From an uncultured Bryobacterales bacterium (GTDB lineage: Bacteria; Acidobacteriota; Terriglobia; Bryobacterales; UBA6623), in NCBI GenBank assembly GCA_958295955.1, contig OY282420.1, positions 1,998,435-2,062,434 of the forward strand: a stretch of 64,000 nucleotides of DNA, written 5' to 3'. Under the pieces are notes generated by a model. The model was not told the DNA's origin, ran no database searches, and saw only the letters and a list, made by a program, of their open reading frames with translations. Positions 1 through 11,707 of this stretch are shown piece by piece. The stretch's first letter is position 1. Every line of letters begins with the position of its first letter. The position numbers and the translations under genes were made by a program.

Positions 1-290
1 ACGAAATCCACGGCCTTGCGCCGCCGCCGCGCAGCGGGGTCGGTCAAGCTGAGACCGTGGATCACCATGCCCGCGCCCGTGCCCACTGCGGCGACTTCGA
101 GCCGATGCCTGTCCTGCAGACGCCGCAACTCGTCAAGGTCGACCGCGTCGGGGGAGGGCGCGAAAATCTCGACCGCATCGAAGCCCAACTCGGCGGCGAT
201 GCGGCAAGCCGCGCCGAGGTCGTCCCAAAAGACAAACGGGCCGCCCCGCGCTTGCGCAACGAGGCTGACGGTAACCGCCGAGCGGATCAT
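1..290 (-). CDS. Sugar phosphate isomerase/epimerase-like protein (partial, 3' end outside window)
   Basis: The reading frame starts at ATG 290 and runs off the left edge without a stop, giving about 96 residues. The visible N-terminus (MIRSAVTVSLVAQARGG, then an ELGFDAVEIF segment followed by a 'LRRLQDRHRLEVAAVGTG' strand) looks like the first beta-alpha units of xylose-isomerase-like TIM barrels, where an early Glu after 'GFDAVE' lies at the substrate/metal site. Its ATG overlaps the stop of the upstream zinc dehydrogenase as ATGA, so the two are probably co-translated, which suggests a sugar or polyol oxidation/isomerisation pathway. The substrate cannot be read from the fragment. Confidence 0.65.
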   Translation of the reverse strand, partial: MIRSAVTVSLVAQARGGPFVFWDDLGAACRIAAELGFDAVEIFAPSPDAVDLDELRRLQDRHRLEVAAVGTGAGMVIHGLSLTDPAARRRRKAVDF

Positions 291-1318
291 GCTTCCTCGC
301 CGACCTCGATAACGGCTTTAATCACGCCGGATTCCGGCCGCACGTACGCGTCGAAGTTGTCGATTACGGCGTCGAACGCCGTGCGGTGCGTAATCCACGG
401 GTTGGTGTCGATCGTGCCGTCTTCGATCAGCCCGATGATGCGCCTGAAATCGCGCGGCAAGGCATTGCGCGAGCCCTTGACGGTCATCTCGGGCCTGTGC
501 AGAGCCGGATGAAGGAACGAAACCGCCTGCGTGGTAATGCCGACGTAAACGAGCGTGCCGGTATGCGCCACGTATTGCAGCGCGGCGCTCATCGAGCGGT
601 TGCTGCCGGTGGCGTCGGTAACCACTCGGTACATGTCGCCGCCTGTCGCCTCGCGCATTTGCTCGCGCTCGCCGCCGTCCTTGAAGACGATCGTATGCTC
701 GACTCCGTAGCGCTCGCGGCAAAAGGCGAGCCGCGACTCGACCATGTCCATGACCGTAATTCTGGCGCCGGTCAGCCGCGTGAACTCGAGCGTCGCCAAG
801 CCGATCGGGCCGGCGCCGATAATCAAAACGCGGTCGTCTTCCCGGGCGCCGCCGCGGTCGGTGGCGTGGCAGCCGATGCCCAGCGTTTCCACCAGCGCAA
901 GCTGCTCGAACGAAAGTTGCGTCGAGGGGTGCAGCTTTTCCGCGCGGATCAGAAACCGGTCGCACAAGCCGCCGTCGATCATCACGCCGATGACTTCAAG
1001 CGTTTCGCAGCAGTTCGAGGCGCCGCGGCGGCAGGCAAAGCAGGCGCCGCAATTCATGTACGGCTCGACGCTGCAGCGGTCGCCGGGCCGCACGTTGGCG
1101 ACGCCCTCGCCCACCTCGAGAACCGTGACCCCGAGCTCGTGGCCGGGAATCCGCGGATAGCGGAAAAACGGCATCTTGCCGAGGTACCCGCTGTAATCGG
1201 TCCCGCAAATGCCCATGCGCTCGGTGCGCACCAGCGCCTGCCCCGGCCCGGGCGGCCCCGGTTCGTCGATCTCGACGTATTCGAAATGCTTCGGCTCCAT
1301 GAGTCGAATCGCTCGCAT
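287..1318 (-). CDS. Zinc-dependent medium-chain alcohol/polyol dehydrogenase
   Basis: 343 residues, the normal length for the MDR superfamily. The N-terminal GroES-like half carries the catalytic zinc set (GICGTDYSG, GHELG near residues 37-62) and a structural zinc cluster (CGACFACRRGASNCCE, about 90-105). The Rossmann half has the GAGPIGL dinucleotide loop near residue 168. The family oxidises secondary alcohols of sugars, polyols or threonine with NAD(P); the exact substrate is unknown. The ATG at 1318 is preceded by a strong AGGAGGA ribosome site. The stop overlaps the isomerase-like gene (ATGA), so they form an operon. Confidence 0.85.
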   Translation of the reverse strand: MRAIRLMEPKHFEYVEIDEPGPPGPGQALVRTERMGICGTDYSGYLGKMPFFRYPRIPGHELGVTVLEVGEGVANVRPGDRCSVEPYMNCGACFACRRGASNCCETLEVIGVMIDGGLCDRFLIRAEKLHPSTQLSFEQLALVETLGIGCHATDRGGAREDDRVLIIGAGPIGLATLEFTRLTGARITVMDMVESRLAFCRERYGVEHTIVFKDGGEREQMREATGGDMYRVVTDATGSNRSMSAALQYVAHTGTLVYVGITTQAVSFLHPALHRPEMTVKGSRNALPRDFRRIIGLIEDGTIDTNPWITHRTAFDAVIDNFDAYVRPESGVIKAVIEVGEEA

Positions 1319-1358
1319 CGCTTGCCGCTCCTCCTCGCTGCCTAACTATTTACTATCC

Positions 1359-1372
1359 GCTATCCACTATCC
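1359..1372. repeat. 14-bp direct repeat, copy 1
   Basis: GCTATCCACTATCC occurs here and again, identically, at 2404-2417. The pair brackets the lipoprotein gene and the HAD remnant. It may mark the edges of a rearranged segment, or simply be a dispersed intergenic motif. Confidence 0.5.
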
Positions 1373-1379
1373 TTGTAGA

Positions 1380-1393
1380 GGAACGATCGTTCC
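1380..1393. promoter_or_regulatory. Perfect 14-bp palindrome upstream of lipoprotein gene
   Basis: GGAACGATCGTTCC is a perfect palindrome lying 18 nt before the ATG of the lipoprotein gene and next to its ribosome site (AGGAGG at about 1397). Position and symmetry fit an operator for a dimeric regulator, but no regulator gene is nearby and the role is inferred. Confidence 0.4.
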
Positions 1394-1411
1394 CTGCAGG
1401 AGGCTTGACCG

Positions 1412-2164
1412 ATGGAAAAAATGAAAATTGCCGCATCCTTCGCCGCGGTTCTGTGCGCCGCCGCTCTGGGCTGCGCCGCCCCCGAGCCGGAGGCCGCCTC
1501 CGCGCCGGCCGAACGCGGTCCGCGCACGCAGCCCGGCACGGAGATGGGCTTCTACGCGCCGGCCCAGCACGATCTTTACGACGGCAAGTTCATCATCTCC
1601 GGCGCGCGCATCTACCAGGTCGGAACGCTCAACGACGAAAGCCCGTGGGACCACATGGGCAACGACGGCTCGACGCTGCGCCCCGTCGAAGGCACGGCCG
1701 AAATCGACGTCGATGAAATCAACAACACGGGCTCGTTCCGCGCGGAATTGAAGCTGCCCGAAGGCGACTACGTGATCGACCTCAAGGAAATCAAGGAGTT
1801 CTCGCCCTGTCAGGACGGCGGCATCGCGGCCTTCCTGTTCGAGCACGGCGACTCCGGCTGCGGCGACGCCAACTGGCCCAAGAGCATCCTCTACGTCGCC
1901 GGCTGGGGACTGGGGTCGGCTACGCTCAACGGCGAGACGCTCTACGACAACTACGAGATCCACTTCATGGTGACCCAGGGAATGCGCAACCGCGACTTGG
2001 TGGCGAACTACCCGCCGGCCGGCAAGAGCGGTGACGCCGGAGCGGTCAACCCCGCCCTCCAGCAACTCGATTTCTATATCCGCAGCCCCGAGACGAACGA
2101 CGCCAACCACCCCAACCGCGAAGTCTTCGACCATTTCTTCGCCATGGAAGTGACCTGGAAGTAA
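1412..2164 (+). CDS. Predicted lipoprotein of unknown function
   Basis: 250 residues. A short positively charged start, a hydrophobic stretch and the lipobox AALGC (cysteine near residue 21) predict signal-peptidase-II processing and a membrane-anchored lipoprotein. An Ala/Pro/Glu-rich linker follows, then a soluble domain with many Asp/Asn/Gly turns (for example FYAPAQHDLYDGKF, DVDEINNTGSFRAELKLP, NPALQQLDFYIRSPE) that looks beta-rich. I do not recognise a family. The start is fixed by an AGGAGG site 10 nt upstream. A stem-loop follows the stop directly, so the gene is probably monocistronic. Confidence 0.7.
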   Translation: MEKMKIAASFAAVLCAAALGCAAPEPEAASAPAERGPRTQPGTEMGFYAPAQHDLYDGKFIISGARIYQVGTLNDESPWDHMGNDGSTLRPVEGTAEIDVDEINNTGSFRAELKLPEGDYVIDLKEIKEFSPCQDGGIAAFLFEHGDSGCGDANWPKSILYVAGWGLGSATLNGETLYDNYEIHFMVTQGMRNRDLVANYPPAGKSGDAGAVNPALQQLDFYIRSPETNDANHPNREVFDHFFAMEVTWK

Positions 2165-2183
2165 GGGGGCGCCGCGCGCCCCC
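2165..2183 (+). terminator. Stem-loop directly after the lipoprotein gene
   Basis: An 8-bp all-GC stem (GGGGGCGC / GCGCCCCC) with a 3-nt loop starts at the base after the stop codon. It has no T-tract, so it is not a textbook intrinsic terminator, but its position suggests transcript ending or 3' protection. Confidence 0.5.
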
Positions 2184-2251
2184 AACGGAGGGTGAAAAGT
2201 GGAGAGTGAAGCGCATGCGCGCGGGCTGTTGAGTTGGGGCGCTTGGCCGCA

Positions 2252-2344
2252 TGATTCGAGCCAGGTCTCGTGATGGAGATACTCGCTGTCGGACAACGTG
2301 CCGTCGAAGTCGAACAAAACGGCGCGAATGATTTCCGCGGCCAT
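2252..2344 (-). pseudogene. 5' remnant of a HAD-superfamily phosphatase gene
   Basis: From ATG 2344 the frame encodes about 31 residues with a clear HAD motif I, AVLFDFDGTLSDSEYLHH, where the two Asp of DFDGT are the nucleophile and acid/base. Beyond about 2252 the frame stays open but reads into unrelated sequence and then antisense to the lipoprotein gene, with no further HAD motifs. This is a truncated gene start. The missing part is not elsewhere in the window. Confidence 0.7.
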
Positions 2345-2403
2345 CCTCTATTTTAGCGGCGGGCTCCCGCGGCGCTCGTCTTTTCGGCCCGCGCCGCGGC
2401 TTT

Positions 2404-2417
2404 GCTATCCACTATCC
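2404..2417. repeat. 14-bp direct repeat, copy 2
   Basis: Identical to 1359-1372. It lies between the HAD remnant start and the promoter region of the NHL-repeat gene. Confidence 0.5.
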
Positions 2418-2548
2418 GCCGGCCGCGAAAAACCCGGTCCGCGCGTTCTGCCCTTGACAAGGCGCCGGCGGATGGGATACCCTCGTTGCCTATGAGCGGC
2501 GCGCAGCACAACGATTTTCTTCCGATGCAAAGAGATTGGCGCGAGCCC

Positions 2549-2578
2549 TTGACGCCGGGCTTGGCTATTTCTTATAAT
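2549..2578 (+). promoter_or_regulatory. Sigma-70-like promoter of the NHL-repeat gene
   Basis: TTGACG at 2549-2554 and a perfect TATAAT at 2573-2578 are separated by 18 bp, the best sigma-70 match noticed in the window. The start of transcription would be near 2585, right at the beginning of the 8-bp tandem repeat. The stretch is strikingly A/T-rich against its surroundings. Confidence 0.65.
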
Positions 2579-2586
2579 AAAGAAAG

Positions 2587-2632
2587 GTCAATCCGTCAAT
2601 CCGTCAATCCGTCAATCCGTCAATCCGTCAAT
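2587..2632 (+). repeat. 8-bp tandem repeat (GTCAATCC, 5.75 copies)
   Basis: Five complete GTCAATCC units and a partial sixth follow each other without a mismatch, just downstream of the promoter and ahead of the NHL-protein signal peptide. The unit is not a multiple of three, so gaining or losing copies changes frame. Such arrays are known hot spots for slipped-strand mispairing. Confidence 0.9.
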
Positions 2633-2735
2633 AAAGAGAAGTAGCGCGCTCTGCGCGCTCTCCGTTTTCCGCTCTTCTCTCTCCCTTCCCGGACTCGGTT
2701 CCGTTAGCTCTCTTCTCTTCTTCAAGTTTTCCGCT

Positions 2736-5700
2736 CTTGCCGCCCCGCTCAGGCGGTCTTGCTCTGCGCTGGTCCTCGCCGCGCTGTCTGTAGCGGTTGC
2801 CGGGGCGCAGCCTGCGGACGACTGGGTCATCGAGACGGTCGCGGGGGGCGGCAGTTCCCTCGGGGACGGCGGCGCGGCTACGGCGGCGCTACTGAGCGCC
2901 CCCTCCGGCGTGGCTGTGGACGGAGCGGGCAACCTGTACATCGCCGATTTTAACAACCACCGCATCCGCAAGGTGAACTCTGCGGGGGTGATCTCCACCG
3001 TGGCGGGAACCGGCACGGCGGGCTTCAGCGGAGACGGCGGCGCGGCCACTGCGGCGCAACTGCGCAACCCCCAAGACGTGGTGCTGGACGCAGCGGGCAA
3101 CCTGTACATCGTCGATACGGGCGACCACCGCATCCGCAAGGTGAACTCTGCGGGGGTGATCTCCACGGTGGCGGGTAGCGGGGCGCAAGGCTTCAGCGGG
3201 GACGGCGGCGCGGCTACGGCGGCGCAACTCAACCAGCCCAGGGGCGTGGCGCTGGACGGCGCGGGCAACCTGTACATCGCCGATTGGGCAAACCACCGCA
3301 TCCGCAAGGTGGATGTTTCCTCGGGGAATATCTCCACGGTGGCGGGAACCGGGACTGCCGGCTTCAGCGGAGACGGCGGCGCGGCCACGTCGGCGCAACT
3401 GGACAACCCCTATGGCGTGGCGGTGGACGGCGCGAGCAACCTGTACATCGCCGACGAGAACAACAACCGCATCCGCAAGGTGAACTCCTCGGGGAACATC
3501 TCCACGGTGGCGGGAACCGGGACTGCCGGCTTCAGCGGAGACGGCGGCGCGGCCACGTCGGCGCAACTGGACAACCCCTATGTCGTGGCGCTGGACGGCG
3601 CGGGCAACCTGTACATCGCCGATGGTGGCAACCACCGCATCCGCAAGGTGAACTCTGCGGGGGTGATCTCCACGGTGGCGGGTAGCGGGGCGCAAGGCTT
3701 CGGCGGGGACGGCGGCGCGGCCACAGCGGCGCTACTGAACTTCCCCATCGACGTGGCGCCGGACGCTTTGGGCAACCTGTACATCGCCGAATGGGTCAAC
3801 AACCGCATCCGCAAGGTGGACTCTGATGGGAATATCTCCACGGTCGCGGGTAGAGAGCAACTGAACGGCCCCGTCGGCGTGGCGCCGGACGGGTCGGGCA
3901 ACCTGTACATCGCCGACACGGGCAACAACCGCATCCACAAGGTGGACTCTGCGGGGGTGATCTCCACGGTGGCGGGTAGCGGCACGGCGGGCTTCAGCGG
4001 GGACAGCAGCGCGGCCACGGCGGCGCAACTGAGCGGCCCCCGCGGCGTGGCGGTGGACGGGTCGGGCAACCTGTACATCGCCGATAGGGTCAACCAGCGC
4101 ATCCGCAAGGTGGACTCTGCGGGGGTGATCTCCACGGTGGCGGGTAGCGGCACGGCGGGCTTCAGCGGGGACAGCAGCGCGGCCACGGCGGCGCAACTGA
4201 GCGGCCCCTCCGGCGTGGCGCTGGACGGGTCGGGCAACCTGTACATCGCCGATACGTCCAACCAGCGCATCCGCAAGGTGGACTCCTCGGGGGATATCTC
4301 CACGGTGGCGGGCGACGGGACGAACGGCTACGGCGGGGACGGCGGCCCGGCCACTGCGGCGCAACTGAGCGGCCCCACCGGCGTAGCGCTGGACGGAGCG
4401 GGCAACCTGTACATCGCCGATAGTAGCAATGACCGCATCCGCAAGGTGAACTCCTCGGGGGATATCTCCACGGTGGCGGGTAGCGGCACGCAAGGCTACA
4501 GCGGGGACGGCGGCCCGGCCACTGCGGCGCAACTGAACTTCCCCCGAGGCGTGGCGCTGGACGGAGCGGGCAACCTGTACATCGCCGATGAGAACAACTT
4601 CCGCATCCGCAAGGTGGACGCCGCGGGAATGATTACCACGGTAGCGGGAACCGGAATCCCCGGCTACGGCGGCGACGGGGGGCCGGCGACGGCGGCGCAA
4701 CTCATCCTCCCTTGGGGCGTGGCCGTGGACTCGTCGGGCAACCTGTACATCGCCGATACGAGCAACAACCGCATCCGCAAGGTGGGGCCGCCCGCGCCGC
4801 CCCCGCCGCCGCCCGCGCGGCCCCGCGAGCCGGAACCGACGGTGGAGCCGGTGGGCGTTTTCGAGTTGACGTTCGCGCCGGCGGCGGAAGCCGACCCGTC
4901 GGAGCCGATGTCGCAGACGCTCATGCTGCGCGCCGCGGGCGGCGCGGCGGAGTTCGAGGTGCTGCCCAGCGCGCGCTGGATCGAGGTTGATCTGCGCAGC
5001 GGCAGCTTGGCCGCGGGCGAGACGATTACGCTGCGGGTTACGGTGAATCCTCTGGGGCTGCGTCCGGGAACCCACCGCGGCTATGTGTATATCCGCTCCG
5101 GGGGGCGCGCGTCGCGGGTGCGCATCGTGCTGGAGGTTGCGCCGCCGACGGGTCCGGACGTGACCGAGAGCGGCGGCGTGCTCAACGCGGCGCGGATGAG
5201 CGCCTACGGCGAGGCGGGGCCGTTCGGGCCGCCGGCGCTGCCGTTGACGCCGGGATCGCTGGTCGTGGTGCAGGGCGTGAACTTCCTCGCGGGCGAACGG
5301 CTTGCGGCCGCTGATTTTCCGCTGCCGACGAGCCTGGAGGGAGTGCGCGTGCTGTTCGACGGTCTGGAGGCGCCGCTGTTTGCGGTAGGCCCGCAGCGCA
5401 TCGAGGCGCAGTTGCCCTCGGCGTTGGGCGGGGAGTCTCTGGCAGCGGGCGGCCTGGCCGTGGCGGAGGTGGTCGTGGAGGCGGGGGGCAAGAGCAGCTA
5501 TCCGCGGCGGTTCTGGGTGGGGGCGTATGGGCCGGGGGTGTTCACGGCGTCGGGCGCGGGCAGCGGCCAGGCGATAGCCTTGTTCGCCGGTACGACGGCG
5601 TTGGCCGCCCCGCGCGGTTTCGGCGCAGGAAGCCGTCCGGCGCGGGCCGGGGAGGTGCTGGAGATTTACGCCACGGGGCTGGGCCCGGTGGATCCGCCGT

Positions 5701-5981
5701 TGGCCGACGGGATGAACTCGTGCTTGCCGGCGGGCGTCTGTCTGGCCGACGGGTCGAACGTAGTGCTGCGGCATACGACGGAGCGGCCGCGGGTCAGCAT
5801 CGGCGGCGTGGCGGTCGCTGCGGACGGCGTGCTGTTTGCGGGTTCGGCGCCGACGCTGGCGGCGGTGGACATGGTGCTGGTCGAAGTTCCCGCAGGCATT
5901 GAGCCGTCCGCCGCGGCGGAGGTGCTCATCGCCGGCGGCGGCAGAGAGAGTCAACCCGGCGTGACCGTTGCCATAGAGTAA
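2736..5981 (+). CDS. Exported NHL-repeat protein with TIGR03437-type C-terminal domain
   Basis: The open frame extends well upstream of the first in-frame GTG (2910) and encodes a convincing signal peptide (LRRSCSALVLAALSV, cleavage near AGA/QP) running into WVIETVAGGG. No ATG, GTG or TTG exists in this frame between the stop at 2550 and 2910, so the 5' limit given here is approximate. About twelve NHL repeats (GNLYIAD..N.RIRKV) follow to about 4790, expected to form beta-propellers. Then come a proline-rich linker, a beta-sandwich (about 4880-5150, BACON/Ig-like) and a C-terminal region (GVLNAARM to the end) matching the Solibacter-type TIGR03437 domain. Probably periplasmic or surface exposed, with a binding role; no enzyme motif seen. 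The sigma-70-like promoter at 2549 should drive it. Confidence 0.8.
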   Translation, partial: LAAPLRRSCSALVLAALSVAVAGAQPADDWVIETVAGGGSSLGDGGAATAALLSAPSGVAVDGAGNLYIADFNNHRIRKVNSAGVISTVAGTGTAGFSGDGGAATAAQLRNPQDVVLDAAGNLYIVDTGDHRIRKVNSAGVISTVAGSGAQGFSGDGGAATAAQLNQPRGVALDGAGNLYIADWANHRIRKVDVSSGNISTVAGTGTAGFSGDGGAATSAQLDNPYGVAVDGASNLYIADENNNRIRKVNSSGNISTVAGTGTAGFSGDGGAATSAQLDNPYVVALDGAGNLYIADGGNHRIRKVNSAGVISTVAGSGAQGFGGDGGAATAALLNFPIDVAPDALGNLYIAEWVNNRIRKVDSDGNISTVAGREQLNGPVGVAPDGSGNLYIADTGNNRIHKVDSAGVISTVAGSGTAGFSGDSSAATAAQLSGPRGVAVDGSGNLYIADRVNQRIRKVDSAGVISTVAGSGTAGFSGDSSAATAAQLSGPSGVALDGSGNLYIADTSNQRIRKVDSSGDISTVAGDGTNGYGGDGGPATAAQLSGPTGVALDGAGNLYIADSSNDRIRKVNSSGDISTVAGSGTQGYSGDGGPATAAQLNFPRGVALDGAGNLYIADENNFRIRKVDAAGMITTVAGTGIPGYGGDGGPATAAQLILPWGVAVDSSGNLYIADTSNNRIRKVGPPAPPPPPPARPREPEPTVEPVGVFELTFAPAAEADPSEPMSQTLMLRAAGGAAEFEVLPSARWIEVDLRSGSLAAGETITLRVTVNPLGLRPGTHRGYVYIRSGGRASRVRIVLEVAPPTGPDVTESGGVLNAARMSAYGEAGPFGPPALPLTPGSLVVVQGVNFLAGERLAAADFPLPTSLEGVRVLFDGLEAPLFAVGPQRIEAQLPSALGGESLAAGGLAVAEVVVEAGGKSSYPRRFWVGAYGPGVFTASGAGSGQAIALFAGTTALAAPRGFGAGSRPARAGEVLEIYATGLGPVDPPLADGMNSCLPAGVCLADGSNVVLRHTTERPRVSIGGVAVAADGVLFAGSAPTLAAVDMVLVEVPAGIEPSAAAEVLIAGGGRESQPGVTVAIE

Positions 5982-6007
5982 TAGCCGCGGGACGGGGCGC
6001 CGCCGAG

Positions 6008-6253
6008 ATGACTGCGGAAGAGATCCGCGCGGTCAAGAGCAAGGCCGGGTTCCCGGGCGATCGTCACGGCAAGCGCTCGTCGATGCGGCTGACGAGTCTG
6101 TTGGCGCTCGCGGCGGCGTTCGTCTTCGGACTGCTTACGCTGCTCTGTCCGCGGACCGACGACGAGAAGGGTTTGTATCTTTCCGCCTTTTTCCTGATCG
6201 CGGCCTTCGCGCCGAAGGCGATCCAAAAGTTCGCCGAAGCCGAATTTCAGTAG
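6008..6253 (+). CDS. Small two-helix membrane protein, unknown function
   Basis: 81 residues. A charged N-terminus (about 25 residues) precedes two hydrophobic helices (SLLALAAAFVFGLLTLL and LYLSAFFLIAAFAPKAI) separated by a short charged loop; the tail is acidic. No family is recognised. It follows the NHL-repeat gene by 26 bp, so it may be co-transcribed. Confidence 0.55.
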   Translation: MTAEEIRAVKSKAGFPGDRHGKRSSMRLTSLLALAAAFVFGLLTLLCPRTDDEKGLYLSAFFLIAAFAPKAIQKFAEAEFQ

Positions 6254-6437
6254 AAAACGCGCTCGATGACCGGCGGCGTTGCTCTCGCGGCTGCGCTGCA
6301 TTCCGCAGGCGCAGACCGCCCAATCCCAGTAAATCCCACGTTGTCCCATTTACCCGACTCGGTCCCAAAGCAGGCGTCCGTCATGGTCCCGGAGCGGGCG
6401 GCCTCGCGCAGCGCAAGACCGCTTGCGCCGATTGCTT

Positions 6438-6443
6438 TACAAT
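6438..6443 (+). promoter_or_regulatory. -10 box (TACAAT) of the DUF1549/DUF1553 gene
   Basis: TACAAT lies 9 nt before the TTG at 6453. A start of transcription about 7 nt downstream would fall at about the start codon, predicting a leaderless or nearly leaderless mRNA and arguing against the in-frame TTG at 6423. The gap 6254-6422 before it holds no gene I can see. Confidence 0.5.
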
Positions 6444-6452
6444 AAGGGCGGT

Positions 6453-9518
<3,066 letters not shown>

Positions 9519-9522
9519 GCGC

Positions 9523-10959
9523 ATGAAACCCGACACCAATCTCGAACTCACCCGCCGCCATTTCTTCTCCGGGTCGGCTCACGGGTTGGGCATTGCCGCG
9601 TTGGGCAGCCTCCTCGCCGACGATCTGCCGGGCGCGTCTTCCGCTCGACCGAGCCTGCAGGACATCCCGCACTTCGCCCCCAAGGCCAAACGCATCATCT
9701 ACCTGTTTCAGTCCGGCGGCCCGTCGCAGATGGATCTCTTCGATCCCAAACCCGGCCTGGCGAAAATCCACGGAGAAGAGTTGCCCGACTCCGTGCGCAA
9801 CGGCCAGCGCCTCACCGGGATGACGGCGGCGCAGACGAGCTTCCCGACGGCCGCCTCGAAGTTCCGCTTTACGCGGCACGGCCGGTCGGGCCAACAGTTC
9901 AGCGAGTTGCTGCCCCATACCGCCGGCATTGCCGACGAAATCGCCGTCGTCCGCTCGATGCATACCGAACAGATCAACCACGATCCGGCGATCACCTTCC
10001 TGCAGACCGGACATCAACTTGCCGGCCGTCCCAGCATGGGCTCGTGGCTGGCCTACGGCCTCGGCAGCGAGAGCAAGAATTTCCCGGCGTTCGTGGTGAT
10101 GGTCTCGCAGGGCAGCGGCGGCCAGCCGCTTTATTCGCGGCTGTGGGGCAGCGGTTTTCTGCCGACCCGCTACCAGGGCGTAAAATTCCGCGCCGGGCGC
10201 GAGCCGGTGCTCTATCTCAACAACCCGGAAGGGTTTTCGCGCGACGACCGCCGGCGCTACCTCGACGATCTCGCCGCGCTCAATCGGCTGCGGCACGCCG
10301 AATACGGCGACCCGGCAATCGAAGCGCGCATCGAGCAATACGAAATGGCCTATCGGATGCAGGCTTCGGTGCCCGAATTGACCGACCTTTCGTCCGAGCC
10401 GGAGCGCGTCTTCGAGATGTACGGCCCCGACTCGCGCAAGCCCGGCAGCTACGCGAGCAACTGCCTGCTGGCGCGCAGACTGGTCGAGCGCGGCGTGCGC
10501 TGCGTCCAACTCTTTCACCGCGGCTGGGACCACCACAACGGCCTCCCCCGGCGGCTCGCCGAGAAATGCAAGCAGACCGATCAGGCATCGGCGGCGCTGG
10601 TGAAAGACCTCAAGCAACGCGGCATGTTGGAAGACACGCTGGTCGTCTGGGGCGGCGAGTTCGGCCGCACGGTTTACTGCCAGGGCAAGCTGACGCGGGA
10701 AGTTTACGGGCGCGACCACCACCCGCGCTGCTTCTCGTTGTGGCTTGCCGGCGGCGGCGTCAAGGGCGGCGCGGCCTACGGGGCGACGGACGATTTCTCG
10801 TACAACATTGCCGAAAACCCCGTCAGCGTACACGACCTGCACGCGACCTTGCTGCACTTGCTGGGCGTCGATCACAGGAAATTGACGTTCAAGTATCAAG
10901 GGCGGCACTTCCGCTTGACCGACGTTCACGGCAACGTCGTCAACGAGTTGCTGGCTTGA
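9523..10959 (+). CDS. DUF1501 family Tat-exported protein
   Basis: 478 residues. The N-terminus has a twin-arginine motif ([10 protein letters not shown], Arg near 11-12) and a weak hydrophobic stretch, so it is probably exported folded by Tat. The rest matches DUF1501, a branch of the alkaline phosphatase/sulfatase-like fold: [42 protein letters not shown], and [21 protein letters not shown], where the Asp/His clusters would bind metal. It begins 4 nt after the DUF1549/DUF1553 gene, as is usual for this pair, and its stop overlaps the SDR start (TGATG). Confidence 0.88.
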   Translation: MKPDTNLELTRRHFFSGSAHGLGIAALGSLLADDLPGASSARPSLQDIPHFAPKAKRIIYLFQSGGPSQMDLFDPKPGLAKIHGEELPDSVRNGQRLTGMTAAQTSFPTAASKFRFTRHGRSGQQFSELLPHTAGIADEIAVVRSMHTEQINHDPAITFLQTGHQLAGRPSMGSWLAYGLGSESKNFPAFVVMVSQGSGGQPLYSRLWGSGFLPTRYQGVKFRAGREPVLYLNNPEGFSRDDRRRYLDDLAALNRLRHAEYGDPAIEARIEQYEMAYRMQASVPELTDLSSEPERVFEMYGPDSRKPGSYASNCLLARRLVERGVRCVQLFHRGWDHHNGLPRRLAEKCKQTDQASAALVKDLKQRGMLEDTLVVWGGEFGRTVYCQGKLTREVYGRDHHPRCFSLWLAGGGVKGGAAYGATDDFSYNIAENPVSVHDLHATLLHLLGVDHRKLTFKYQGRHFRLTDVHGNVVNELLA

Positions 10960-11705
10960 TGTCCGCGCCGCAACCCATCGCTCTGGTCACCGGGGCCAGC
11001 CGCGGCATCGGCCGCGGCATCGCCGTCGAGTTGGCCGAGACCCACGCCGTGATCGGCACGTTCCGCGGCAACGCCGAAGCCGCGCGGACGCTGCGCGAAG
11101 AAACCGGCGCCGCAACCTTCCAAATGGACGTCGCCTCGGCGTCCGACCGCGCGGCGCTGATGCAGTTCGTCCGCGAGCGTTACGGGCGCATCGACCTGCT
11201 GGTCAACAACGCCGGCATCGCCCCGCGCGAGCGCCGGGACATCCTCGAAGCTACGGAAGAGAGCTTTTCAGAGGTTCTCGAAACCAACCTCAAGGGGCCT
11301 TATTTTCTGACCCAGGCGGCGGCGAACCTGATGCGCGGGCAGGGCGGCGGCGGGCGCATCGTGTTCGTCACGTCGATTTCGGCGTACGCTTCCTCGACCG
11401 CGCGCGGCGAGTATTGCGTCTCGAAGGCCGGGCTGAGCATGGCCGTCAGCCTGTTCGCCGACCGCCTGGCCGCGGACGGCATCGGCGTGTTCGAGATTCG
11501 CCCCGGCATCGTCCAAACGGACATGATCGCCGCGGTGCGCGGCAAGTACGAGAAGCTGGCCGAAGAAGGGCTGCTGCCGCAGGGCAGGCTGGGGACCCCC
11601 GCGGACGTCGCCGCCGCGGCGCGCGCCATCGCCGACGGACGCCTCGACTATTCGACCGGCCAGATCCTCAACGTGGACGGCGGCTTCCACTTGCGCACGC
11701 TGTAG
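10959..11705 (+). CDS. Short-chain dehydrogenase/reductase
   Basis: 248 residues from ATG 10959, which overlaps the DUF1501 stop (TGATG), so the gene is the third of the operon. It has the classical SDR cofactor loop TGASRGIGRG (residues about 11-20), NNAGIA, catalytic Ser in SISAY, the YxxxK pair (YCVSK) and a PGIVQTDM segment; it ends with the usual GQILNVDGGF. Its general look is FabG/3-oxoacyl-reductase-like, but with a DUF1549/DUF1501 context a sugar or polyol substrate is as likely. Confidence 0.85.
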   Translation: MSAPQPIALVTGASRGIGRGIAVELAETHAVIGTFRGNAEAARTLREETGAATFQMDVASASDRAALMQFVRERYGRIDLLVNNAGIAPRERRDILEATEESFSEVLETNLKGPYFLTQAAANLMRGQGGGGRIVFVTSISAYASSTARGEYCVSKAGLSMAVSLFADRLAADGIGVFEIRPGIVQTDMIAAVRGKYEKLAEEGLLPQGRLGTPADVAAAARAIADGRLDYSTGQILNVDGGFHLRTL

Positions 11706-11707
11706 CG

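Noticed and set aside
3732..5954. Long minus-strand frames opposite the NHL-repeat gene
   Set aside because: They repeat in step with the NHL DNA units and show no domain; shadows of the plus-strand gene.
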